DNA from: Actinophytocola sp963825445
Lineage (GTDB): Bacteria > Actinomycetota > Actinomycetes > Mycobacteriales > Pseudonocardiaceae
Direction of reading: 5' to 3'
Assembly (NCBI GenBank): GCA_963825445.1
Contig: CAWGTM010000015.1
Location: forward strand, 124,001-188,000
Length of the DNA stretch: 64,000 nt
In this document: piece by piece, positions 34,545-43,262 of the stretch
Position numbering within the stretch: the first letter of the stretch is position 1
How the letters are laid out: each line of letters starts with the position of its first letter
The notes under the pieces: model-generated
What the model saw: only the letters and a program-made list of their open reading frames with translations
Databases searched by the model: none
Told to the model about the DNA's origin: nothing
Translations under genes and position numbers: made by a program

Positions 34545-35300
34545 CTAGGACGCGGTCCGGCGGATGCGACCTTCGTAGCGGGCCTCGAAGCCCTGGTTGC
34601 GTTCGTAGCCGCCCGGCACGTTGTTCGACACGTACACCGGCGGTTCGATGCCGCGGTCCAGCAGTTTGCGCACCGACTCGGCCACCACCATCTGCACCAG
34701 CAGGCCGGCGGTCAGCGACGACACCGCGCCGGCCGACGAGCCGTCGGGCAGTTTGAACAGCGTGTCGCCGTACGGGGCGCCGTTGTCCAGCGTCACGTCG
34801 GCCAGGTCGGACAGCCGCTTGCCGGACTCGTGCTTGGTCGGCACCTGCGAGCTGTGCTGCACCGACGTGATGGCGATCAGCTTGTGCCCGTTCGACGTCA
34901 CCACGTGTGCCATCTCGACCACCGACGGGTTCACCCCGGAGCTGGACGCGATCACGAACAGGTCGTGGGGCGCGGGCGCGGCCAACGTGTACAGCCGCTC
35001 GGCCACGTCTGCGCGCCGCTCCAGCATGGGGTCGGCCAGCACGGACGGGTCCTCGCCGCCGAACTGCACCAGGTCGCTCAGCGCGATCCGGTTGGTGGGG
35101 ATGAACCCACCCGCCCGGCCGGCCACCTCGAGGGCCGTGCCCTGGGAGTGTCCGGTGCCGAACGCCTGGACCACGCCGTCGGCCGCGATGCACGCGGCGA
35201 ACAGTTCGGCCGCCTGGTCGACCGAATCGGCGGACGACTCGGCGACCACGCCGAGCACCCGAAGCAGTTCGGCCGCGCTGGCCTGTGCTGAGAGAATCAT
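34545..35300 (-). CDS. SIS-domain sugar-phosphate-binding protein (UPF0309-like)
   Basis: A 251-residue SIS-fold protein: VVQAFGTGHSQGTALEVAGRAGG at about residues 43-65 and DLFVIASSSGVNPSVVEMA at about 113-131, the two phosphosugar-binding segments. It resembles the UPF0309 group, thought to isomerise or bind phosphorylated amino sugars. ATG 35300 overlaps the stop of the TetR gene (ATGA), and 9 bases separate it from the RibD-like gene. The combination of an SIS protein with a pyrimidine reductase/deaminase suggests metabolism of a phosphoribosyl- or ribityl-type compound, but that is speculation. Confidence 0.82.
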   Translation of the reverse strand: MILSAQASAAELLRVLGVVAESSADSVDQAAELFAACIAADGVVQAFGTGHSQGTALEVAGRAGGFIPTNRIALSDLVQFGGEDPSVLADPMLERRADVAERLYTLAAPAPHDLFVIASSSGVNPSVVEMAHVVTSNGHKLIAITSVQHSSQVPTKHESGKRLSDLADVTLDNGAPYGDTLFKLPDGSSAGAVSSLTAGLLVQMVVAESVRKLLDRGIEPPVYVSNNVPGGYERNQGFEARYEGRIRRTAS

Positions 35301-35935
35301 GGAGCGGTCACCGTCGCCATCGCCAGTCGGACAATTTCAGCAATTACTTCGTCGAGCGTGATTCGCCCATTGCTGATCGAATAATGGTGCACAACCTCGT
35401 TGACCGCGCCGATCAGCGCGACCGTGCCGAGGCGGAAGTCGCGGGGCTGTGCCTCGCCGCGCGCCACCGCGCGGTTGGCCTCGGCCACCAGGAAGGCCGA
35501 CCACCGTTCGCGCCACGCGATCCGGTGCCGTTCGACCACGTCACTCACGCCGATGACCTCGACATAGGACAGTCGGGCCCAGCGCGGGTCGCTGGCCGTG
35601 GTGGTGATGAAAGCGCGGACGGCCAGTTCGTAGCGCTCGGAAAGCGGCGCGTCCTGCGCATTCTCGAACGCGAGCGTCACCGCCTTGAACGACCGCTCGA
35701 TCACCGTGACGTGCAGCGCGATCAGCAATTCCTCGCGGCTCGTGAACTCCTCGTAGAAATTGCGCGTCGAGACACCGGCATGGGTGCACAGTTTCTCGAT
35801 GGACGCGGCCGCATAACCCTCGGTGCCGAACAGCTCCAGCCCGGCCTTCAGCAGCCGTTGCCGCCGTTCGGCCCTGCGGTCGGCCGCCGATCTGCCCCCG
35901 TACGTGCGTTGCGCGACAGCCTCCGTTCGCGGCAT
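35297..35935 (-). CDS. TetR-family transcriptional regulator
   Basis: A 212-residue TetR protein with the helix-turn-helix at about residues 25-70 (LLKAGLELFGTEGYAAASIEKLCTHAGVSTRNFYEEFTSREELL) and a divergent ligand domain. It is not KstR-like in the recognition helix (VSTRNFYEEF). It heads and overlaps the SIS-RibD operon, so it probably controls that operon together with itself. The 73-base spacer 35936-36008 to accC holds no obvious palindrome. Confidence 0.88.
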   Translation of the reverse strand: MPRTEAVAQRTYGGRSAADRRAERRQRLLKAGLELFGTEGYAAASIEKLCTHAGVSTRNFYEEFTSREELLIALHVTVIERSFKAVTLAFENAQDAPLSERYELAVRAFITTTASDPRWARLSYVEVIGVSDVVERHRIAWRERWSAFLVAEANRAVARGEAQPRDFRLGTVALIGAVNEVVHHYSISNGRITLDEVIAEIVRLAMATVTAP

Positions 35936-36008
35936 CCGATTCCCCTCGCTCGACCCACCCGTGCCTCGGCCAGGCTACTGGCACGACTGCACGGGGGACA
36001 ACGAGGCG

Positions 36009-37364
36009 TCAGGAGTCAAGCAGGCGCGCGACGAGTCCCGTATCGTGCTTGCCCTCCGCGAACTCCGGGTCGGCCAGCACCTGGTCGAGGAACTCCCGCG
36101 TGGTGTGCACGCCCGGACCATCGACCTCGAACTCGCCGAGTGCGCGGCGCATCCTCGCGATCGCCTGCGTCCGGTCCGGTGCCCACACGATCACTTTGGC
36201 CAGCAACGAGTCGTACGCCGCCGGCACCTTGTAGCCGGTGAACCCGTGGGTGTCGACACGCACGAACGGCCCGCCCGGCGGGGTGAACGTCGTGAGAACA
36301 CCCGGCGCCGGCGCGAAGTTCCGCTTCGGATCCTCCACGTTCACCCGGCACTCGATGGCCGCGCCGCTCAGCACCACGTCCTCCTGCCGCAGCCGCAGCG
36401 GTTCCCCGGCGGCCACCCGCAACTGCTCGGCGATCAGGTCGACACCCGTCACCATCTCGGTCACCGGGTGCTCCACCTGGATGCGGCAGTTCACCTCCAT
36501 GAAGTAGAAGCGGTTCTCGGTGTCCACCAGGAACTCGAACGTGCCGGCGCCGACGTACCCGGTGGCCAGCGCGCCACGCACGGCCGCCGCGCCCATCCGG
36601 TCGGTCAGCTCCTTCGGCAGACCCGGCGCCGGGGTCTCCTCCACGAGCTTCTGGTGCCGCCGCTGCACCGAGCAGTCCCGCTCGCCGAGGTGGATGGCGT
36701 TGCCGTACCGGTCGGCCAACACCTGGATCTCCACGTGCCGCGCGGACGGCAGGTACCGCTCGACGTACACCCTGGCGTCGCCGAACAGCTGCAGCGCGGT
36801 CGCCCTGGTCTGCAGGTAGGTTCGGGAGAAGTCCGACGGAGAGTCCACAATGGACATACCACGTCCGCCGCCGCCCGCGGCCGCCTTGATGATCACCGGA
36901 TAGCCGATCTCGTCGGCCAGCCGCTTGGCCGACTCGACGTCGGCCAGCGGCTCGACGCTGCCGGGCAGCAGCGGCAGGCCGGCCTTCGTCATGGCCGCCC
37001 TGGCCGACGTCTTGTCGCCGAGCACGGCCATGACCGACGCCGGCGGCCCGATGAACGTGATCCCGTTCGACTCGCAGATCTCGGCGAAGTCGGCGTCCTC
37101 CGACAGGAAGCCGTAGCCCGGGTGGATCGCCTGCGCACCGGTCAGCCTGGCCGCCTCGATCACGGCCGGCACGTTGAGATAGCTCTGCCTGGCGGGCGCC
37201 GGACCGATCTGCACGGACCGGTCGGCCATCCGCACCACCGCGGAGTCCCGGTCGACCGTCGAATGGACGGCCACCGTGCGAATGCCCAGCTCACGGCAGG
37301 CCCGCAGCACCCGCACGGCGATCTCGCCGCGGTTGGCGATGAGAATCGTGTCGAACATGGTCAT
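36009..37364 (-). CDS. accC: Biotin carboxylase subunit of acetyl-CoA carboxylase
   Basis: A 451-residue ATP-grasp biotin carboxylase: ILIANRGEIAVRVLRACRELGI (8-29), the glycine-rich AAAGGGGRGMSI loop (about 162-173), FMEVNCRIQVEHPVTEM (about 290-306, with metal-binding E and N and the catalytic R). It is the stand-alone bacterial type without a fused BCCP, unlike the alpha subunits (AccA3) that most actinobacteria use. ATG 37364 overlaps the accB stop (ATGA). Last gene of accDA-accB-accC. Confidence 0.93.
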   Translation of the reverse strand: MTMFDTILIANRGEIAVRVLRACRELGIRTVAVHSTVDRDSAVVRMADRSVQIGPAPARQSYLNVPAVIEAARLTGAQAIHPGYGFLSEDADFAEICESNGITFIGPPASVMAVLGDKTSARAAMTKAGLPLLPGSVEPLADVESAKRLADEIGYPVIIKAAAGGGGRGMSIVDSPSDFSRTYLQTRATALQLFGDARVYVERYLPSARHVEIQVLADRYGNAIHLGERDCSVQRRHQKLVEETPAPGLPKELTDRMGAAAVRGALATGYVGAGTFEFLVDTENRFYFMEVNCRIQVEHPVTEMVTGVDLIAEQLRVAAGEPLRLRQEDVVLSGAAIECRVNVEDPKRNFAPAPGVLTTFTPPGGPFVRVDTHGFTGYKVPAAYDSLLAKVIVWAPDRTQAIARMRRALGEFEVDGPGVHTTREFLDQVLADPEFAEGKHDTGLVARLLDS

Positions 37365-37858
37365 GCCGCCTGCTCGGTGATCTCGTCAGCGAGCCGGAAC
37401 AGCGGCTGGCCGAACTCCACGGCCTCGCCGTCGCCCACCAGCACCTCGGCGATCCGCCCGCCGCGGTCGGCCTCCACGGGCAGCATCAGCTTCATGGCCT
37501 CGATGATCGCCACCTGCTGTCCGGGAGCGATCTCGTCACCCTCGGACACGAACGGCGGAGCGCCCGGCGACGACGAGCGGTAGAACACGCCGACCGTCGC
37601 GGCCTTCACGGTCTCGCCGACCGGCGCGCTCGGCACGGAGGCGAGCGTGACCGGGGTGACGGCCACCGGTGCGGCCTCGGTCGGAGCGCTCCAGGCCATC
37701 TCCACGGAGATCCCACCCGCCCGCACGTTCAGCGTGCTCGGCGGCTGCGGCGACCTGGCCAGTAAGTCGGCGGCCGTGCGGCGGACGGCGTCGAGCATGG
37801 CGGTGTCCGGTTCGTCGGCGGTGTGCCCGTTGACGGCGCGGGGGAGTTGGTAGTTCAT
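37361..37858 (-). CDS. accB: Biotin carboxyl carrier protein
   Basis: A 165-residue BCCP: a variable linker of about 80 residues with alanine/proline, then the biotinyl domain with IIEAMKLMLPVEA around residue 130, whose lysine carries biotin. ATG 37858 is the only start giving an N-terminus before the linker. It lies 20 bases after accDA and overlaps accC, so the three subunits are co-expressed. Confidence 0.92.
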   Translation of the reverse strand: MNYQLPRAVNGHTADEPDTAMLDAVRRTAADLLARSPQPPSTLNVRAGGISVEMAWSAPTEAAPVAVTPVTLASVPSAPVGETVKAATVGVFYRSSSPGAPPFVSEGDEIAPGQQVAIIEAMKLMLPVEADRGGRIAEVLVGDGEAVEFGQPLFRLADEITEQAA

Positions 37859-37878
37859 GGTCCTGCCTTTCCGAAAGA

Positions 37879-39546
37879 TCAGCGGCCGAATGCGCGGAAC
37901 CGCGCCCGGCGGTCGGCGACCAGCGCCGGCCCGTCGAGCGGCACCAGGTCGCGCAGGGTGTCCAGCAGTGCGTCCTTCAGGTTCTGACCGGCCGTCACGT
38001 GGTCGGCCTGCGTGCCGCCCGGCGGCTCGGGCACGATCTGGTCGACGATGCCGAGCGGCAGCAACTCGGCGGCCGTCATCCGCAGCGCGGCCGCGGCCTT
38101 CGGTGCGGCGGCCGGGTCGTTCCACAGGATCGCCGCGCACCCTTCCGGACTGATCACCGAGTAGACGGCGTTCGCGCAGATCAGCACCCGGTTCGCCACC
38201 CCGAGAGCGAGCGCGCCGCCACTGCCGCCCTCGCCGGTGATCACGCTGATCACGGGCACCGGAAGCCCGGACATGAGCCGGATGTTCTCGGCGATGGCGA
38301 TCGCCTGGCCGTGCTGCTCGGCCTCCTTGCCCGGATACGCGCCGGGCGTGTCGATGATCGAGATGATGGGCAGGCCGAGCTTCGCGCCGAGCCGCATGAG
38401 CCGCGCGGCCTTGCGGTAGCCGGCCGGGGTGGGCATGCCGAAGTTGCGTGCCGACAGCTCGGCGGCCGTGTGTCCCTTCTGGTGGCCGAGCACCACCACG
38501 GGGATGCCGGCCAGCCGGCCGAGGCCGCCGACGATCGACGAGTTGTCCTCGCCCAGCCGGTCGCCGCGCAGCTCCTCGAAGTCGTCGAGCAGCATGCCGA
38601 AGTAGTCGGTGGTGGTCGGGCGCTTGAGGTCCCTGGCGCGCTGCACCACCTGCCACGGGTCGTGCTCGCCGGTCTCCGTCACCGCGAGTTCACGGTCGTC
38701 GCGGGCGGGCACCTGAGGTTTGCCGCCGTTACCGATCGCCAGCAGCCGAGCCAGCGTGCCGCGCAGCTCCTGACGCGGCCGGATGGCGTCGATCAGGCCG
38801 TTGGCCAGCAGGAACTCGGCCGTCTGGAAGTCCGGCGGCAGGGTCTGCTTGATCGTCTGCTCGATCACCCGGCGGCCGGCGAACCCGAGCCGGGCGCCCG
38901 GCTCGGCGATGATCACGTCGCACAGGGTGGCGAACGACGCCGCCACGCCGCCGAAGGTCGGGTCGGTGATCAGCGAGATGGTCAGCAGTCCGGCCTCGTC
39001 GAGCTGGCCGAGCATCTGGCTGGTCTTCGCCATCTGCATGAGCGCGACCGCGCCCTCCTGCATGCGGGCGCCGCCCGAGGCGGTCACGATCAGCAGCGGT
39101 ACCCGCCGTTCGAGCGCCGTCTCGCCGGCCAGCGTGATCAGCTCGCCGACCGCGCCGCCGAGGCTGCCGCCCATGAACGAGAAGTCCATGACCGCCACGA
39201 CCAGCGGGTTGCCCTCCACCGTGCCGCTCGCGCACACCACAGCCTCGGCGAGACCGGTCCTGCGCCGCGCGTCGGCCAGCCGCACCGGATAGGGCTTGCT
39301 GTCCGTGAAGTTCAGCGGGTCCGCCGAGCGCACCGGCAGGTCCAGGATCTCGACGGTGCCCGCGTCGAGGAGCTGGTCGAGCCGGTCGCGGGCGCCGACC
39401 CGGCCGTGGTGGCCACAGTCCGGGCACACCCGAAGGCTTCGGCTCAACCGCTTGTCATAGACCAGGGAGCGGCACTTGGTGCAGCTCACCCATTCCACCG
39501 GCTCGGCTGAGGTTGCGGACACGGCAGCGAAAGCGGCTGCGGTCAC
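37879..39546 (-). CDS. Acetyl-CoA carboxylase carboxyltransferase, fused beta-alpha (AccDA)
   Basis: A 555-residue fusion. The N-terminal half (to about residue 275) is AccD-like with a zinc ribbon (CTKC and CPDC, about 22-45) and GGARMQEG (about 157-164). The C-terminal half is AccA-like with LGHQKGHTA, IISIIDTPGAYPGKEAEQHGQ (about 394-414) and GEGGSGGALALG. It transfers the carboxyl from biotin to acetyl-CoA, giving malonyl-CoA. Start GTG 39546 has AGGAGGAT just upstream. Fused accDA genes occur in some actinobacteria beside polyketide clusters; none is visible in this window. Confidence 0.93.
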   Translation of the reverse strand: MTAAAFAAVSATSAEPVEWVSCTKCRSLVYDKRLSRSLRVCPDCGHHGRVGARDRLDQLLDAGTVEILDLPVRSADPLNFTDSKPYPVRLADARRRTGLAEAVVCASGTVEGNPLVVAVMDFSFMGGSLGGAVGELITLAGETALERRVPLLIVTASGGARMQEGAVALMQMAKTSQMLGQLDEAGLLTISLITDPTFGGVAASFATLCDVIIAEPGARLGFAGRRVIEQTIKQTLPPDFQTAEFLLANGLIDAIRPRQELRGTLARLLAIGNGGKPQVPARDDRELAVTETGEHDPWQVVQRARDLKRPTTTDYFGMLLDDFEELRGDRLGEDNSSIVGGLGRLAGIPVVVLGHQKGHTAAELSARNFGMPTPAGYRKAARLMRLGAKLGLPIISIIDTPGAYPGKEAEQHGQAIAIAENIRLMSGLPVPVISVITGEGGSGGALALGVANRVLICANAVYSVISPEGCAAILWNDPAAAPKAAAALRMTAAELLPLGIVDQIVPEPPGGTQADHVTAGQNLKDALLDTLRDLVPLDGPALVADRRARFRAFGR

Positions 39547-39627
39547 GGCGATCCTCCTAAGGTCCCGTTGCGATGGACCGAGGTTCGCCCGGCGGTCTAC
39601 ACGAGCACTCGAGGATCGGTCGAAGTG

Positions 39628-40062
39628 TTACCGCCGCTTGGTGCGCAGGCCCTCGGCCAGTGCCTCCAACGCGGGGAGCGCCTCGCGCAGTGCTTCGGCC
39701 ACGTCCGGGGGCAGGTCGGCCAGGATCTTCGTGACCGTGTCGGTGCGCGCGGCGATGAGGCGCAGGTGCACCTCGCGGCCCTGTTCGGTGGCCTCCAGCA
39801 GCACGGCCCGCTGGTCGGCGGGGTCGGCCTGCCTGCGGATCAGGCCGTCGGCGTCCAGTTTGGACACCACGCGCGACAGCATCGTGGGGTTCAGGCCCTC
39901 GAGGTCGGCCAGCTCGGCCGAGCCGATCGGACCGCGGAAGGCCACCAGGCCGAGCACGGACGCCTGCGTGGGCGTCAGGTCCTCACTGACCGACGAGGCG
40001 TTGAACAGCCGAGCCAGCTTGCCGATCACTCGGCGTAGCCGGGTCACTGCTTCGGCGTCCAT
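39628..40062 (-). CDS. MarR-family transcriptional regulator
   Basis: A 144-residue winged-helix MarR protein: LTPTQASVLGLVAFRGPIGSAELADLEGLNPTMLSRVVSKLDADGLIRRQADPADQRAVLL covers the winged helix at about residues 28-90. ATG 40062 has GGGAGG 6 bases upstream and is preferred to GTG 40080. It is divergent from the efflux pump at 40124 with a perfect palindrome between them, and 81 bases upstream of accDA on the same strand, so it could govern both sides. Confidence 0.9.
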   Translation of the reverse strand: MDAEAVTRLRRVIGKLARLFNASSVSEDLTPTQASVLGLVAFRGPIGSAELADLEGLNPTMLSRVVSKLDADGLIRRQADPADQRAVLLEATEQGREVHLRLIAARTDTVTKILADLPPDVAEALREALPALEALAEGLRTKRR

Positions 40063-40091
40063 TCGTGCCTCCCGGGTCACACAGGTATTGT

Positions 40092-40109
40092 TTGCTTGCC
40101 TGCAAGCAA
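40092..40109. promoter_or_regulatory. MarR operator between regulator and efflux pump
   Basis: TTGCTTGC-CT-GCAAGCAA: perfect 8-base arms with a 2-base centre, in the 61-base spacer between the divergent MarR and MFS genes. Typical size and form for a MarR dimer site; likely autorepression plus repression of the pump, relieved by a pump substrate. Confidence 0.72.
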
Positions 40110-40123
40110 CTTATTGTTGGCCT

Positions 40124-41521
40124 ATGGGGATGCGAAGCATAGGAGGCACTTCGCGGCCCGTTCTGCCCGATGCCGAGCCGAAGCCGCGCCGGCACCTGGT
40201 CTTCGCGGTGGTGGCGATCGCGCTGTTCATGGCGTCGATCGACCAGACCATTGTCGCGACCGCGCTGGGTGCGATCCAGGACGACCTCCGTGCCGAGCTG
40301 ACCTGGAGCGGCTGGACCCTCACCATCTACTCGCTCGGCCAGATCATCGCCATGCCCCTGGCCGGACGGCTCGGCGACCACTTCGGCCGCAAACGCGTGT
40401 TCATCGTGGCCATCTGTGTGTTCACCGCGGCCTCGCTGGCCTGCGGTTTCGCACAGAACATCTACATGCTCGTGGCGCTGCGGGCCGTGCAGGCACTCGG
40501 CGGCGGCGCGTTCCTGCCGACCGCCACCGGCATCATCGGCGAGCAGTACGGCCGCCAGCGCGACCGCGCCATCGGCATGTTCACGAGCATCTTCCCGATC
40601 GGTGGGATTCTCGGGCCGATCCTCGGCGGCATCATCGTCAGCTACTCGTCGTGGCGCACGATCTTCCTGGTGAACGTGCCGATCGGCATCCTCATCGTGT
40701 GTCTCGGGGTGCGGCTGATCAGCGAGACCGAGCGGCGGCCTGCGGCGCGGATGGACTTCCTGGGGCTCGGCCTGCTGGCCACGCTCATGCTGACCGCCAT
40801 GTACGGGATGACCAACCTGGACCTGGGCCTGACCAGCCCGTGGTTCCTGGTGCCGGAGCTGTGCGCGATGGCCGCGGCCGCGCTGTTCGTCCGGCACACC
40901 GTGCGGCACCGCGAGCCGTTCATCCCGCTGACGCTGCTGCGTGGTCGCGGCTTCGGCGCCATGAACCTGCTGAACCTCCTGTTCGGCGGCGCGGCTATCG
41001 GCTTCGGCGCGCTGGTTCCCCTGTACGCGGAGGACCGCTACGGCCTGGACCCGCTCTCGGCGGGCACCCTGCTGACGGCCCGCGGCGCGGGGATGATCTG
41101 CATCGCGGCGCTGGCCGTCCTGGCGCTGCGCAGACTTGGCACGCGCGTGCCGATGATCGTCGGGTTCGGCACGCTGATCGTGGGCTTCGTCCTGATGGCG
41201 ACCCCACCGCCCGGCCTGTCGGGCTACGTGTGGCTGATGATCGCGGCGGGCATCACGGGCCTCGGCATGGGCATGGGCGTGCCGGCCACGAACAACGCCG
41301 GCCTCCAACTGGCGCCGGACCAGATCGCGTCGATCGCCGGGCTGCGGGGGATGTTCCGCCAGAGCGGCGCGATCATCGCGGTGTCGGTGATGACCGCCGT
41401 GATGGCGGGCAGCACCAACCCCGCGATGACCCAGGCCCACGGCTTCGTGGTCCTGGCCGTCCTCCTCATAGCCGCGATCCCCCTGGTCTTCGCCATCCCC
41501 GATCACCGAGGCAGCTGGTAG
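40124..41521 (+). CDS. MFS efflux transporter, DHA2 (14-TM drug:proton antiporter) family
   Basis: A 465-residue major facilitator. SIDQTIVATALGAIQDDL in helix 1, motif A GRLGDHFGRKRVF (about residues 77-89) after helix 2, and GPILGGIIVSYSSWRTIFLVNVPIG, the antiporter motif C region plus the DHA2 signature (about 163-187). It should export drugs or a metabolite in exchange for protons. The start may be ATG 40124 or the in-frame ATG 40130. Regulated by the divergent MarR gene through the palindrome at 40092. Its stop is one base away from the convergent glycosyltransferase stop. Confidence 0.9.
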   Translation: MGMRSIGGTSRPVLPDAEPKPRRHLVFAVVAIALFMASIDQTIVATALGAIQDDLRAELTWSGWTLTIYSLGQIIAMPLAGRLGDHFGRKRVFIVAICVFTAASLACGFAQNIYMLVALRAVQALGGGAFLPTATGIIGEQYGRQRDRAIGMFTSIFPIGGILGPILGGIIVSYSSWRTIFLVNVPIGILIVCLGVRLISETERRPAARMDFLGLGLLATLMLTAMYGMTNLDLGLTSPWFLVPELCAMAAAALFVRHTVRHREPFIPLTLLRGRGFGAMNLLNLLFGGAAIGFGALVPLYAEDRYGLDPLSAGTLLTARGAGMICIAALAVLALRRLGTRVPMIVGFGTLIVGFVLMATPPPGLSGYVWLMIAAGITGLGMGMGVPATNNAGLQLAPDQIASIAGLRGMFRQSGAIIAVSVMTAVMAGSTNPAMTQAHGFVVLAVLLIAAIPLVFAIPDHRGSW

Positions 41522-41522
41522 A

Positions 41523-43262
41523 TCAGAGGCGGAGGTCGTAGAGGGTTTGGCCGTCGATGGTTTGGGCTTCGTAGTTGTCGGCCACCCACTCGGCTATCGA
41601 GGAGTCGCCGCGCATGCCGCCGCCCGCTGTCACGTAGTAGCCGATCTGTCCACTCTCGACATACGCCTGGAACTCCGCGAGCGTCGGCGCCGGGTCCGAG
41701 CCGCTCCACCCGCCCGTCCCGATGACCGGTCGCCCGGACGCCAGCGCGAGACCCGCGGCGCCCGACGCGTTGCTCGTGGCGGCCGCCCACTTCGTGTCCG
41801 TGTCGGCCAGTAGGCGGGCCACCTCGTCGGTCACCAGGCCCGGGTCCATGCCGCCGCCCATGGTCTGGCCCTGCGCCGGGCCGGACAGCGGGATCGACCC
41901 GCCGTGGGGCGTCGCGGCCGTGGCCACCGTGAACGCGGCCGTTCCGGCCAGCATGGTCACCACCGCCGCCACCACCGCCGCCACCGCCATCCGGCGCACG
42001 CCGAGGAACAACGCCGTCGCCACCACGACCGTCGCCGCCAGGATCACCCACCGCAGCGGCGGCAGCCACGTCGTGCGGCCCAACAGGATCACGCTCCACA
42101 CGCCCGTGACCGCCACCAGCGCGGCAAGCACCGCGCGCGCCGGCGTGTGACTCCGACCGCGCCACAGTTCGCACCCCGCGATGGCGACCAGCGCGGCGAT
42201 CGCGGGCGCCAGCGCGACCGCGTAGTACGGGTGCACGATGCCCGTCATCAGGCTGAACACCAGCGCCGTGACCACGAGCCAGCCGCCCCACAGCAGCAAC
42301 GCCATCCGCGTCGGGTCGGTGCGCGGCGCCCGCCGGGTGAACCACAGCCCCGCACCGAGCGCGATCAGCGCGGCCGGCAGCAGCCACGAGACCTCTCCGC
42401 CGAACGACGCGCCGAACATGCGTCCCAGCCCCGAATCGCCGCCGAACGCGACGTTCCCACCACCGCCACCACCAGGCCCGGAGGCCCCGAAGATGCGGCC
42501 CAGCCCGTTGTAACCGAGCGCCAGTTCCAGCACGCTGTCGTCGGTCGACCCCGCGATGTACGGTCGCGAACCGGCTGGCCACAACGCGACCAGGACCACG
42601 TACCAGCCCACGGAGACGACCACCGCACCCAACGCCACGGCAAGGTGTGCGATACGACGGCCGAGCGAAATCGGTGCGGCCACCAGATAAGCGAGCCCGA
42701 GCGCCGGTAGCACGAGGAACGCCTGCAACATCTTCGTGAGGAACCCGAACCCCACAGCCGCCCCGGCGAGCGCCAGCCAGCCGACGCTGCCCTTCTCCAC
42801 GGCCCGCACGGTCGCGTACGCGCCGACCAGGAGCAGCAACGTGAGCAACGCGTCCGGGTTGTTGAACCGGAACATCAACGCTGCCACCGGGGTCAACGCG
42901 AACGCCGCCCCGGCGAGCAGCCCGGCGACCGGCCCGGACGTACGCCGCACGGTCGCGTACAGCAGCGCGACGGACGCGACCCCGGCCAGTGCCTGCGGCG
43001 CGAGCACGCTCCACGACGAGAAGCCGAACACGCGGGCGAACAACCCGGACAACCACAACGCGGCCGGCGGTTTGTCCACGGTGACCACGTTGCCCGCGTC
43101 GAGCGAGCCGAACAGCAACGCCTGCCAACTCTGCGTGCCGGCCTGGGTGGCGGCCGCGTAGTACTCGTTGCCCCAGCCGGAAGCCGTGAGGTTCCACAGG
43201 TACAGCACGGCCGTGCCGGCCAGCAGGAGCACCACGAGCAGCCGGTGCGTGCGCGCGGTCAT
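41523..43262 (-). CDS. GT39/ArnT-like membrane glycosyltransferase
   Basis: A 579-residue polytopic protein with about 11-12 membrane segments and a C-terminal extracytoplasmic domain. WGNEYYAAATQAGTQSW and VDKPPAALWLSGLFARVFGFSSW near the N-terminus are typical of actinobacterial PMT/ArnT-family enzymes that move a sugar from a polyprenyl-phosphate donor to an envelope acceptor. A glycine-rich loop (about residues 255-285) interrupts the middle. ATG 43262 overlaps the stop of the glycosyltransferase gene upstream (ATGA), which likely makes its lipid-linked donor. Confidence 0.87.
   Translation of the reverse strand: MTARTHRLLVVLLLAGTAVLYLWNLTASGWGNEYYAAATQAGTQSWQALLFGSLDAGNVVTVDKPPAALWLSGLFARVFGFSSWSVLAPQALAGVASVALLYATVRRTSGPVAGLLAGAAFALTPVAALMFRFNNPDALLTLLLLVGAYATVRAVEKGSVGWLALAGAAVGFGFLTKMLQAFLVLPALGLAYLVAAPISLGRRIAHLAVALGAVVVSVGWYVVLVALWPAGSRPYIAGSTDDSVLELALGYNGLGRIFGASGPGGGGGGNVAFGGDSGLGRMFGASFGGEVSWLLPAALIALGAGLWFTRRAPRTDPTRMALLLWGGWLVVTALVFSLMTGIVHPYYAVALAPAIAALVAIAGCELWRGRSHTPARAVLAALVAVTGVWSVILLGRTTWLPPLRWVILAATVVVATALFLGVRRMAVAAVVAAVVTMLAGTAAFTVATAATPHGGSIPLSGPAQGQTMGGGMDPGLVTDEVARLLADTDTKWAAATSNASGAAGLALASGRPVIGTGGWSGSDPAPTLAEFQAYVESGQIGYYVTAGGGMRGDSSIAEWVADNYEAQTIDGQTLYDLRL

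Noticed and set aside
35297..35935. The TetR gene as a candidate KstR.
   Set aside because: Its recognition helix and length differ from KstR, it lies far from any KstR-type site, and it overlaps an unrelated operon.
39476..40123. A long plus-strand frame upstream of and in frame with the efflux pump.
   Set aside because: It runs antisense through accDA and MarR and lacks homology; the pump clearly starts at 40124 or 40130.
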